A stretch of DNA of 54,061 bases from an uncultured Treponema sp. (GTDB lineage: Bacteria; Spirochaetota; Spirochaetia; Treponematales; Treponemataceae), in the NCBI GenBank assembly GCA_947178095.1, contig CAMWWZ010000007.1, positions 1 to 54,061 of the forward strand. The letters are read 5' to 3'. The translations under genes and the position numbers were made by a program. Below the pieces are notes generated by a model. It saw nothing but the letters and a program-made list of their open reading frames with translations, searched no databases and was not told the origin of the DNA. Shown piece by piece: positions 32,917-40,994 of the stretch. Numbering within the stretch: the first letter of the stretch is position 1; each line of letters begins with the position of its first letter.

Positions 32917-32945
32917 GGCTTCAAAAAAAGTCATTTTTTGAAGCC
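32917..32945 (-). terminator. Hairpin spanning the flhG stop codon
   Basis: GGCTTCAAAAAA and TTTTTTGAAGCC form a 12-bp stem with a 5-nt loop that holds the flhG stop codon (TGA). Read on the minus strand the T-run of the stem could act as a terminator, so readthrough to the membrane protein and whiG may be partial. Confidence 0.5.
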
Positions 32946-33806
32946 CAAAAATTTCTTCAAGAAATTCGAAATGCCCTCGCTGTTCGGATTTTCAGTCTTT
33001 TCGATTCTGTTGACGATGTGTTTTATGCACATCGACGGCTTGGAAGACGGATTCACCACGATGAACGGCTTTTGGCGAATCACCGAATTTTGCACCGAAG
33101 CATCTTCGTAGACAAAGCCCACGTAGTTCACTTTGTAATTGAGGAACTGCCCGACAATGCTGATGATTCGGTCGGCGATGCGCTTTCCCTCGTCGGCGGA
33201 ATGGACGCGATTTACCAAAAGCTGCAAATTGATTTCGCGGTCCTCGATTTCCGTCGTGATGATTTTTATCATTCCGTAAGCGTCGGTGATTGCCGTGGGC
33301 TCGGGCGTCGTCACTACATAAACTTCGTCGCTCGCCGCCACGAACGAAAGCACGTTGTTGGAAATGCCCGCGCCCGTGTCGATGATGATGATGTCGGCGT
33401 TTTCAAGCGACGAAAATTGCTTTGCAAAATATTCGAGCTCTTCTTTGCTCAAGTTCGCGATTTTCGAAAAGCCGTTCGCGCCCGCAATGAATTTTATGTT
33501 GAACTCGGTGTCGAGGATGATTTCCTGCATAGTCTTCTGCTTGTTTATGACTTGAAGCAGATTGTATTTCGGCACGACGTTCAACAAAACATTGACGTTC
33601 GCCATGCCAAGGTCGCCGTCGATGAGAATCACTTTTTTTCCGAGAGCGGCGTAGGCGATTGCCATGTTCACGGAAATGTTCGTTTTTCCGACCCCTCCCT
33701 TTCCGCTCGTAACCGCGATAATCCGCGTGTTGTGCGGACGGTGCGTTTCGTTTCCGTGTGAGTTCGCCTTCATAATTTCCCGAAGCTCGCTTAACTGATC
33801 TTCCAT
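32931..33806 (-). CDS. flhG: FlhG, MinD/ParA-type flagellar number ATPase
   Basis: The 291-aa protein has the deviant Walker A TSGKGGVGKTN near 33, the MinD-like IDGDLGMANVNVLL (Asp near 58) and IIDTGAGISNNVLSF near 138. It lacks a helix-turn-helix and has a basic amphipathic C-terminus (SNFLKKFLGFKK) suited to membrane binding, as in MinD. It works with FlhF to limit number or site of flagellar motors. The start MEDQLSELREIMK at 33806 is preferred because GGAG lies 7 nt upstream; ATG 33812 would overlap flhF by 4 bases. Confidence 0.93.
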   Translation of the reverse strand: MEDQLSELREIMKANSHGNETHRPHNTRIIAVTSGKGGVGKTNISVNMAIAYAALGKKVILIDGDLGMANVNVLLNVVPKYNLLQVINKQKTMQEIILDTEFNIKFIAGANGFSKIANLSKEELEYFAKQFSSLENADIIIIDTGAGISNNVLSFVAASDEVYVVTTPEPTAITDAYGMIKIITTEIEDREINLQLLVNRVHSADEGKRIADRIISIVGQFLNYKVNYVGFVYEDASVQNSVIRQKPFIVVNPSSKPSMCIKHIVNRIEKTENPNSEGISNFLKKFLGFKK

Positions 33807-33808
33807 TG

Positions 33809-35020
33809 TCATTCTCCAAATTTATCTTCGATATGAATCCGGTCCACATTAAAACCGGAAAGCCTGATTAAAAAATCAACGACATTCGCCTTCTTGATGT
33901 GCCGCGCGACTTGCTGACCGTCGGTAATATAAGCGAGCGATTTTCCCTTTTCATGGAACACGCTGATTATATTTCCAAGGCGAGTAGTTTCGTCGCACTT
34001 TGTCACTATGACGGAACTGTATCCGAACAGTTCGTAATTCTGAACGATATTCCTCAAGTCGCGCAATTTTGTCGAAGCCGTTACCGCCAAAAAAATATCC
34101 GGCCGCAAATTTTCCACGCCCAAAGTCGTCTTCAATTTCGCGATTTCTTCAGAATTGTTCGGGCTGTATCCGGACGTGTCGATATAAATTATGTCGTAGT
34201 CGTCGCGAATGGAATTGAAAACCGTCTGCAAATCGTCAAGGGTCGCGGCCTTGAGCACGTTCAAATTGAGAACATTGCCCAATCTTTTAAGCAGCTCTTC
34301 CGCGCCCACGCGAGTCGTGTCAATCGTGATCATGCACATTTTCGGAGAATTGTCCTTTTCATGTATGATGTGCTGAGCTGCGAGCTTCGCGATTGTCGTG
34401 GTTTTTCCGACGCCCGTAGGACCGACAATCACCACGACGTGCGGCGGACGATGCGCCTTTTTCGGAGCGATTGAAATCGCTTCGCCAATCCAATCCACGA
34501 CTTGTCGTTCGACTTTTGCAAAATCCTTCAAATCTTCGAATGAAAATTCCTTTTCCAAGCGCAAGGCGATTTCATTGATAAATTCTTTTGAGAATTCGTT
34601 GTCGTCGAGCATTTCCTTGATTCGCTCGATGGATTCGATTTTTCCTTCTTCGGCTACAGGACGCGGCATCGTCAAAAGTTGAGCCGTGAGGTCATCGAGT
34701 TTGCTGTTGAGTTCATCGAGGCGAATTTCTTCCTTGGTCTTTCCGCCCGAGGCTTTGCGCAAAATTTCCTCTTTCACGCGGCGAAGACTTTCCTCATCGC
34801 TCACGTCCACAAGAGAATTTTCGGTCTGACGGCTCACGACATATTTCACTTCGACATATTCCTTTTTCAACAAGCCGAAGGGGCCGCATTTTTTCAAGAC
34901 TTGCCTGCGGCTGATCACATTATAAGCGGAGCCGTACATGTCAATAAGCTTCGCGCGGCAATCGTCCAAGGATTCGCCCGTGATAGTGAGAACATCTTCT
35001 GCCTGATAATCGCTAGCCAT
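33809..35020 (-). CDS. flhF: FlhF, SRP-type GTPase for flagellar placement
   Basis: The 403-aa protein has an N-terminal basic/regulatory part, then an SRP-type NG domain: GPTGVGKTTTIAKLAAQHI near 205 (G1), TIDTTRVGAEELLKRLGNVL near 235, DIIYIDTSGYSPNNSEEIAK near 290 (G3) and VTKCDETTRLGNIISVF near 355 (G4). It marks the polar or sub-polar site of motor assembly. ATG 35020 with GGAG 7 nt upstream is preferred to TTG 35026; it overlaps flhA by 8 bases. Confidence 0.95.
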   Translation of the reverse strand: MASDYQAEDVLTITGESLDDCRAKLIDMYGSAYNVISRRQVLKKCGPFGLLKKEYVEVKYVVSRQTENSLVDVSDEESLRRVKEEILRKASGGKTKEEIRLDELNSKLDDLTAQLLTMPRPVAEEGKIESIERIKEMLDDNEFSKEFINEIALRLEKEFSFEDLKDFAKVERQVVDWIGEAISIAPKKAHRPPHVVVIVGPTGVGKTTTIAKLAAQHIIHEKDNSPKMCMITIDTTRVGAEELLKRLGNVLNLNVLKAATLDDLQTVFNSIRDDYDIIYIDTSGYSPNNSEEIAKLKTTLGVENLRPDIFLAVTASTKLRDLRNIVQNYELFGYSSVIVTKCDETTRLGNIISVFHEKGKSLAYITDGQQVARHIKKANVVDFLIRLSGFNVDRIHIEDKFGE

Positions 35021-37133
35021 TCGCAAACTCCATTTTTATTTCCCCGAGCACTTCAAGCGAAACGCTGTTTCCTGCCGCCAAAACTTCGTGCACCGAAAGC
35101 GCGACGATTCCGGGAAGCTCGCGTTCCGTGGACGATTTTACGAGCGCGCGCACTTCGCTCGGACACAATATTATCGGCTGATAGCCGCGCTCTTGCATCG
35201 CCGCGAACGACGCGCTCACATCGCCAATCCATTTTCGTCCGTCCACAGGATCCAGCGCGGCAAATGGGCGCGAGCCATCGGGGGGAACCACTTGGTGAGA
35301 AAGCAAAAGTTCCGCGTATTCCTGCGACAAATTCACAACGTGAAGCTTGTGCTCGTCGTCGGCGTATTGCAAGCAGATTTGCTTGCCCAAAGCCTCGCGC
35401 ACTTTTTCCGTGAGAATCCACGGATTCATTCCCGATCCGTAATTCGCAAGCGTTTCCAAAATCAATTCTATGTTTCGGATCGAAACTTGTTCGCCCAAAA
35501 GATTTTTCAAAACCCTTTCGATTTGACCGTAATTGAATTTTCCCGCATCCAAAACTTCGTCCACGACAACTTTGTTCGTTTCGGAAATTTTGTCGATGAT
35601 TTGCTTGACTTCCTTGCGCCCCAAAATTTCTGCGGCGTGAGATCGAATTATTTCCGTCAAGTGCGTCGCAATTACAGTCGGCGGATCGACAACGGCATAG
35701 CCCGCGCCTTCCACTTCCGCGCGCTTGTCTTCCGGAATCCACAATGCCGGCATTCCGAAAGCGGGATCTCGCGTAGGCTCGCCCTTCACTTCCTCGCTTA
35801 TGTCGCCAGTGTTAATCGCCATATAATAGCCCATCTTGAGCTTCGAGCGACCCGCTTCGATTCCGCGAATCTTGAAAGTGTACTCGCTCGGATCGAGCAT
35901 CATGTTGTCCATAATGCGAATGCTCGGAACGACAAGCCCCAAATCCAATCCAGCCTCGCGGCGAATGCGAGTGACGCGCTCGAGAAGTTTCGCGCCTTTT
36001 TCCTTGTCCACGAGCGGAATCAAAGCGTAGCCGATTTCAAGCAAAAGCGGATCGAGCGGAACGACGGGCGAAACGTCCGACGGATTCTGCCCTGTCTGTC
36101 CGCCGGCGGCGGCTTCGGCTTCTGCGGCCTGCTTCGCGGCTTCTTCCATGGCACGGTTTCTCTGCATCCGCAATCCTGCGAAAATGCATATACCCCCCAG
36201 GGGTATAAGTACAAATCTCGGCATTCCTGGCAAAATTCCAAGAAACGCCATCGACGCGCCCGCTATGACATAAGTTACGCCCGAAGTGGTGAACTGATTT
36301 TTTATCGCCTCGCCGAGCTGTTCTTCCGTGTTGCTCGCCGTTACGAGCATGCCCGTGGAAAACGAAAGCAGGAGCGAAGGAATCTGGCTCAAAAGTCCGT
36401 CGCCAATCGTAAGGCGCGAATAAGTTTCGATCGCGCTCATAAAATTCTCGTGGCGAAGAACCATTCCAGTGATGAGGCCTGCGACCAAGTTCACGACCGT
36501 GATGAAAATTCCCGCCATCACGTTTCCGCTTACGAATTTCGAAGAACCGTCCATCGCGGAAAAGAAGTCGCTTTCGTTCCGGATTTCCGCGCGCTTTTGC
36601 CGCGCCTGCTCTTCCGTAATCGCGCCCGAATTGAGTTCCTGATCCACGGCGAAATTTTTCTGCGCCATCGAATCAAGCGCGAACCTTGCCGCCACTTCGG
36701 AAACTCGCGTCGCGCCTTTCGTAATCACGACAGTTTGAATCACAATCAAAATGATGAAAATCACCATTCCGACGACAAGGCCGTCCGTGCCCGAAGTGCT
36801 TCCGACAACGAAAGTGGAAAACGCGCGAACCATTCGTCCGTCAAACCTTTGTCCTTGCGTGAGAATGAGGCGCGTTGACGAAACGTTTATTCCAAGCCCG
36901 AAAAGCGTCACGAGCAAAATCAGCTGCGGAAAAACCGTGAGGCGCGAAGGCTTCGGCGTGGAAATCACGGTGAGCAAAAGCAAAATCGAAATCGCCAAAT
37001 TCAACGCCATGAAAGTGTCGAGCAAAAACGAAGGGAGGGGAATGATGAGCATGAGGACGACAAGAATCGCGCCGATTGCCACCGCGTTGTTTTGAATGAG
37101 ATTCGTAAAATTATTCTGTCGTTCGTTTGGCAT
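35013..37133 (-). CDS. flhA: FlhA, flagellar export gate
   Basis: The 706-aa protein has eight membrane helices in its first 340 residues (NAVAIGAILVVLMLIIPLPS onwards), the FHIPEP-type cytoplasmic loop region (FALDSMAQKNFAVDQELNSG near 155) and the cytoplasmic ring part (RDPAFGMPALWIPEDKRAEV, LTEIIRSHAAEILGRKEVKQ). It is the export-gate ion channel and cargo docking ring. A TATACCCC/GGGGTATA interrupted palindrome at 36189-36207 lies inside it. Confidence 0.97.
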   Translation of the reverse strand: MPNERQNNFTNLIQNNAVAIGAILVVLMLIIPLPSFLLDTFMALNLAISILLLLTVISTPKPSRLTVFPQLILLVTLFGLGINVSSTRLILTQGQRFDGRMVRAFSTFVVGSTSGTDGLVVGMVIFIILIVIQTVVITKGATRVSEVAARFALDSMAQKNFAVDQELNSGAITEEQARQKRAEIRNESDFFSAMDGSSKFVSGNVMAGIFITVVNLVAGLITGMVLRHENFMSAIETYSRLTIGDGLLSQIPSLLLSFSTGMLVTASNTEEQLGEAIKNQFTTSGVTYVIAGASMAFLGILPGMPRFVLIPLGGICIFAGLRMQRNRAMEEAAKQAAEAEAAAGGQTGQNPSDVSPVVPLDPLLLEIGYALIPLVDKEKGAKLLERVTRIRREAGLDLGLVVPSIRIMDNMMLDPSEYTFKIRGIEAGRSKLKMGYYMAINTGDISEEVKGEPTRDPAFGMPALWIPEDKRAEVEGAGYAVVDPPTVIATHLTEIIRSHAAEILGRKEVKQIIDKISETNKVVVDEVLDAGKFNYGQIERVLKNLLGEQVSIRNIELILETLANYGSGMNPWILTEKVREALGKQICLQYADDEHKLHVVNLSQEYAELLLSHQVVPPDGSRPFAALDPVDGRKWIGDVSASFAAMQERGYQPIILCPSEVRALVKSSTERELPGIVALSVHEVLAAGNSVSLEVLGEIKMEFANG

Positions 37134-37186
37134 AAGTCCCCACCCTGACCAAAAAAATCAAATTGCTCAACGCAAGCGTTTCGTTT

Positions 37187-38308
37187 TTACGCCGCGCCGG
37201 ATTTCTTGTTGAATTTCCTCAAATGGCTGTAAACCAGCGAAATCGCCTTAAAATAATCCTCTGGTATTATATCACCTAAATCCACGTCTGCATAGAGGGA
37301 ACGCGCGAGCGGCCGGTTTTCCACAATGGGAACGTCGTTTTCCCGCGCAATCTGCTTTATGCGCTGCGCCATGAAATCCTCGCCTTTCGCGCTCACCATC
37401 GGCGCGGAACTTTGCGCGGTGTCGTACTTGAGAGCCACGGCGAAATGCGTCGGGTTCGTGATGACGACATCGCTTTCCGCCACGGCGCGCGGAATGTTCG
37501 AGGCGAGAAGCTGCTTTTGCGCCTGCTTGATTCTTCCCTTCACTTCGGGATCGCCTTCCATTTCCTTGAATTCCTGCTTCACTTCCTGCTTCGTCATTTT
37601 CAAAGATTCGATGAATTCCCTGCGCTGAACGAAATAGTCGGGAATCGAAATCACGAGAAAAAAAATCGCCGCGAAAAACAAAATCTGCATCGCGATCGAA
37701 GCGAGCTTTCCGATTGCGCCCGCGACATTTCCGTTTCCATGAATTATGAAAAGCAAGTCGCCGATATTCGCGCGAATTATGCTGAACGAAGCGAAAACCA
37801 AAACCGCGACTTTTAAAATCGATTTCACGACATTGAACGCGCCTTGCCGCGAAAAAATCGTCTTTTTGAAATATTCTCCGAACTTCGGAAGAATCTTCGA
37901 AAAATTCATTTGAATCGGCTTCGTGCTAAAAAGCCAGCCTTTATTCTGAATGAGATTTCCGATCACGCCCGCCAAAAGCGCGACGAATGCTATCGGCATG
38001 ACTGTCTTCAAAAAGTAATTGAAGAACACGACCGCGCTAGTTCCGCTCATCGCGTTGCCTTCCGCGCAGCGGCTGAAGAAAAACACGAGCACTTCGACGA
38101 ACTGTTCCAAAATCCATTTTCCCAAAAGGAAAAGCGCGAGCGTCGAAAAAAGAAAAACAATCGCGCCGTTCACTTCCTGGCTTTTCGCGACGCGGCCTTC
38201 CTTTCGCGCCTTGTCGATTTTTATGTCGGAAGGCTCTTCCGTGCGCCCTTCGTCTTCCGCCGCGAACCACTGGAGGTCGATGTATTCAAAAAGATTTTCG
38301 CCTTTCAA
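37187..38308 (-). CDS. flhB: FlhB, flagellar export switch protein
   Basis: The 373-aa protein has four membrane helices and the autocleavage motif NPTHFAVAL near residue 284, then the C-terminal subdomain (PMVSAKGEDFMAQRIKQIAR, ENDVPIVENRPLARSLYADV). It begins at TTG 38308, 8 nt after GGAGG, overlapping the fliR stop (TTGA). The longer upstream open frame lies inside fliR and is spurious. FlhB switches export from rod/hook to filament substrates. Confidence 0.94.
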   Translation of the reverse strand: MKGENLFEYIDLQWFAAEDEGRTEEPSDIKIDKARKEGRVAKSQEVNGAIVFLFSTLALFLLGKWILEQFVEVLVFFFSRCAEGNAMSGTSAVVFFNYFLKTVMPIAFVALLAGVIGNLIQNKGWLFSTKPIQMNFSKILPKFGEYFKKTIFSRQGAFNVVKSILKVAVLVFASFSIIRANIGDLLFIIHGNGNVAGAIGKLASIAMQILFFAAIFFLVISIPDYFVQRREFIESLKMTKQEVKQEFKEMEGDPEVKGRIKQAQKQLLASNIPRAVAESDVVITNPTHFAVALKYDTAQSSAPMVSAKGEDFMAQRIKQIARENDVPIVENRPLARSLYADVDLGDIIPEDYFKAISLVYSHLRKFNKKSGAA

Positions 38309-39117
38309 ATTCGTTTTCCTCCCAGTGCCAAAAACAATTGTTCGAGCCGCGAAAATCCGCTCTCGAATCCGCGCGTGAAAGCGTCGATCATGCTCGGCAT
38401 CAACGCCGTCAAAATGAAGAACGCCGTCAAAATCATCACGGGAAAACCTTCGGAAAGAAGATTCATCTGCGGCGCGGCCTTGGAAAGGATTCCCACCGAA
38501 ACCGTGATGAGCATCAGAGTGCCCATTATCGGAAGCGCGATCACAAGCGACGACGCGAAAAGTTCGCTCAAAGAGCGCATCATCGTCTGGACGAGAACGC
38601 CGCTTTGCATGTCGCGCACAATCGAAAACGCGCTGAGCGTCTTGAAGCTTGAAACGAGCGCGCCCAAAAACAATTTTTGAAACCACCGCGTCTGCATGAA
38701 AACGAGCATCGCGATCAAATTCAAATATTGTCCCATCAAAGGATTTTCCACTTGGCTCAAAGCGTCGTAGACTTCGCTCGCGGAAAATCCCATTTGGAAC
38801 GCGAAGAATTGTCCCGCCGTGCTGAACGCCGAAAAAATTATGCTCACGAAAAATCCCGTTATTATTCCGAGCAAAGCCTCGCCCGCCAAAAGCAGGAAAA
38901 AGCTCATCGTAAAAATCGCGCTCGCGTCCATCTCCGCGCCATAAGCCGAAAAGTCCACTTGCGGAAGGACGATGTATGACATGTAAAGCGCGAGCGCAAG
39001 ACGCGCGACCGTGGGGACGTTCCGCATCGAAAAAAGCGGAAGCGTCATCAAAAGAGCAAAACATCTTACGGTCGCCAGCAAAAACGCGGGCGCATTGTTC
39101 AAAACATCGTCCAACAT
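38305..39117 (-). CDS. fliR: FliR, flagellar export component
   Basis: The 270-aa protein shows six membrane helices (LATVRCFALLMTLPLFSMRN, GEALLGIITGFFVSIIFSAF, SSLVIALPIMGTLMLITVSV, VMILTAFFILTALMPSMIDA) in the FliR order, ending in the charged tail SGFSRLEQLFLALGGKRI. It forms the core export complex with FliP and FliQ. It starts at ATG 39117 and precedes flhB. Confidence 0.95.
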   Translation of the reverse strand: MLDDVLNNAPAFLLATVRCFALLMTLPLFSMRNVPTVARLALALYMSYIVLPQVDFSAYGAEMDASAIFTMSFFLLLAGEALLGIITGFFVSIIFSAFSTAGQFFAFQMGFSASEVYDALSQVENPLMGQYLNLIAMLVFMQTRWFQKLFLGALVSSFKTLSAFSIVRDMQSGVLVQTMMRSLSELFASSLVIALPIMGTLMLITVSVGILSKAAPQMNLLSEGFPVMILTAFFILTALMPSMIDAFTRGFESGFSRLEQLFLALGGKRI

Positions 39118-39118
39118 C

Positions 39119-39137
39119 TATACCCCATACCGGTATA
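39119..39137. repeat. Interrupted palindrome between fliR and fliQ
   Basis: TATACC (39119-39124) and GGTATA (39132-39137) flank a 7-nt spacer; the inner ATACCGGTAT (39127-39136) is itself a perfect 10-bp palindrome. It fills the 22-nt gap between the two genes and resembles motifs inside pgeF (12294) and flhA (36189). Confidence 0.45.
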
Positions 39138-39139
39138 CC

Positions 39140-39409
39140 CTATCGCGCGAGCGCGGGAATTTGTCCAAAAAGCGCGATCGTATAGTCGCGCAGCATCGCG
39201 AACATCCAGCCGCCCAAAAGCGCGAGCACAGCCAAAATCGTGAGCATTTTCGGCAAAAACGTGAGCGTCTGTTCTTGAATCGAAGTTGTCGCCTGGAAAA
39301 TCGCGACGACAAGTCCGATTATCAAAGCCGCGCCCAAAACTGGAGCCACCAAAATCAAAACCTGCAAGATTCCCGAGCGCATCAAATTCATAATTTGTCC
39401 CAAATCCAT
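39140..39409 (-). CDS. fliQ: FliQ, flagellar export component
   Basis: The 89-aa protein has two membrane helices (GILQVLILVAPVLGAALIIG, ILAVLALLGGWMFAMLRDYT) and the start MDLGQIMNLMRSGI; TTSIQEQTLTFLPKM matches the conserved inter-helix segment. With FliP and FliR it builds the export gate. It lies between fliP (7-nt gap) and fliR. Confidence 0.95.
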   Translation of the reverse strand: MDLGQIMNLMRSGILQVLILVAPVLGAALIIGLVVAIFQATTSIQEQTLTFLPKMLTILAVLALLGGWMFAMLRDYTIALFGQIPALAR

Positions 39410-39416
39410 TTTTTAC

Positions 39417-40286
39417 CTACCTCAATACCGAAATGAAAAGCTGCCGCGTCAAAATTCCCCAGCCGTCCACAAGCACGAAAAGCATCAGCTTGAACGGCAT
39501 CGAAATCTGCACCGGCGGCAACATCATCATTCCCATCGACATCAAAATGCTCGCCACAACCATGTCGATTATGATGAACGGAATGTACAAATAAATTCCG
39601 ATTTTGAACGCCACGGTCAGCTCGTGCAAAATGTACGACGGCACGAGAACATGCGTCGGAACATCTTCGAGCGTGTTCGGTCTTTCCATGTTCCCCATTC
39701 CCATGAACATCTCGATGTAACTTGTATCGTCCGCCATCTGCGAATACATAAAATATCGAATCGGCTTTTGCGCGCTTTCGAACGCTTCTTGAATTCCGAT
39801 TTCGCCGTCGCGCATCGGAACGAACGCGCTGTCGTAAATGTTCGAGAAAGTCGGCCACATCACGAAAAGCGTCATGAAAAACGCGATTCCGTTCAAGACG
39901 CTCGTAGGCGGAACTTGCTGCAAAGAAAGCGCGCGCTTTATGAAATCAAGCACAATCGAAAAACGCAAAAAGCAAGTGAGCAAAATCAAAAGGCTCGGCG
40001 CGAGCGTGAGCAGCGTGAGCAAAACCAAAAGCTGCACGCTGAACGCCACTTCCTCACCGCTTTCCGGCCGAGTTATGCTGATGTCGATGTTCGGGATTTG
40101 AACGGGATTCACATCGCCTTCCATTTGCATCGTTCCGCGCGAAGAGCCTTGCGGAAAATTCGGATCGTCTGCGGCGCGCATCGCGTTCTGCGGAAAAATC
40201 TGAGACGAGCAAATCAAAGTGAAAATTGCGAAAGCAAAAAATCGGGAGAAGATTTTTCTTTGAAAAAATTTCGCCGCCACTCTCAT
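39417..40286 (-). CDS. fliP: FliP, flagellar export component
   Basis: The 289-aa protein has a signal peptide (FFAFAIFTLICSSQIFPQ near 15-33), then FliP helices: LLVLLTLLTLAPSLLILLTC, RALSLQQVPPTSVLNGIAFF, VLVPSYILHELTVAFKIGIY, ILMSMGMMMLPPVQISMPF and KLMLFVLVDGWGILTRQLF. The N-terminal extension before the first core helix is somewhat long. Its ATG overlaps the fliO stop by 4 bases. Confidence 0.96.
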   Translation of the reverse strand: MRVAAKFFQRKIFSRFFAFAIFTLICSSQIFPQNAMRAADDPNFPQGSSRGTMQMEGDVNPVQIPNIDISITRPESGEEVAFSVQLLVLLTLLTLAPSLLILLTCFLRFSIVLDFIKRALSLQQVPPTSVLNGIAFFMTLFVMWPTFSNIYDSAFVPMRDGEIGIQEAFESAQKPIRYFMYSQMADDTSYIEMFMGMGNMERPNTLEDVPTHVLVPSYILHELTVAFKIGIYLYIPFIIIDMVVASILMSMGMMMLPPVQISMPFKLMLFVLVDGWGILTRQLFISVLR

Positions 40287-40957
40287 TCCTCCGAGCCGAG
40301 TTTTTTGCGCTGCGCTTCGAAGAATTCCGAAATGTTTGCGTCAGATTTTTTTTGCCCCGCGGACTGCGCGTTTTTCGGATTCAAAAAAATCGAAAGAATA
40401 TCGCTGAAATTGCGCGCCCTTGCGTTGTTTTCGTTTCGGTCGGCGTTGAGATTCATCGCGTCCACAAGTTCCTTGTCCGTGATTTCGCCGAGCAAGTCAA
40501 TCGAATTTTCCGTCACGCCGAGCAAGTACGCATGTTCCAAAAGCGTCACGATTTGCACGGATTTTCCGGGCGCGATCGAAATCGCCGCCACTTTTCGCAA
40601 GAAGATGTCGTCCTCCGTGATTCCGCCGCCCATCTTTTTTTTCATAAAATTCATCACGAAATAAATGCAAATGACAACGACAATCAAAACGAAGACCATT
40701 CTGAAGAAAACCCAAATCGTCGAGCCGCCGCGATTTTGGGACGCGCTTTCGGAAGAATAATTTTCCGACGACGTGCCGCCGATTCTGAGAGTGGATTCGT
40801 CCGGAATTGAAGGCGCGGAAATTTCATCGCCTTGAGTTTGCGCAGAAAGATTGGCTTCGCCCCACGAATCTTGCGAAAACGCGAAAACGCATAAAAGCGA
40901 AAAAGCGCATAAAAGCGCGAACTTTTTTTTCGAGAAAATCAATTTTACCCCACCCAT
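40283..40957 (-). CDS. fliO: FliO/FliZ-like flagellar export assembly protein
   Basis: The 224-aa protein has an N-terminal signal-like helix (KKFALLCAFSLLCVFAFSQD), a Ser/Asn-rich linker, a membrane helix (STIWVFFRMVFVLIVVVICI near 80-99) and a cytoplasmic part starting MKKKMGGGITEDDIFLRKVA, which fits the FliO/FliZ family. It helps FliP assemble. The ATG at 40957 is used; a TTG at 40942 with GGTGGGG 5 nt upstream is a real alternative and would give a tidier signal sequence. Confidence 0.82.
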   Translation of the reverse strand: MGGVKLIFSKKKFALLCAFSLLCVFAFSQDSWGEANLSAQTQGDEISAPSIPDESTLRIGGTSSENYSSESASQNRGGSTIWVFFRMVFVLIVVVICIYFVMNFMKKKMGGGITEDDIFLRKVAAISIAPGKSVQIVTLLEHAYLLGVTENSIDLLGEITDKELVDAMNLNADRNENNARARNFSDILSIFLNPKNAQSAGQKKSDANISEFFEAQRKKLGSEE

Positions 40958-40966
40958 ATAAAATCA

Positions 40967-40986
40967 CGTGCAGGAATTCCTGCACG
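40967..40986. repeat. Perfect 20-bp palindrome between fliY and fliO
   Basis: CGTGCAGGAATTCCTGCACG reads the same on both strands, with no loop, in the 37-bp gap between fliY and fliO. In RNA it would form only a strained stem, so a DNA-level role (dimeric protein site) or an mRNA processing site is conceivable. Confidence 0.7.
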
Positions 40987-40994
40987 CGGAAAAA

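Noticed and set aside
35088..36878. Plus-strand open frame opposite flhA (596 codons)
   Set aside because: Shadow of flhA, whose helices and motifs are unmistakable.
38309..39064. N-terminal extension of the flhB frame
   Set aside because: It lies inside fliR in another frame; TTG 38308 with GGAGG is the start.
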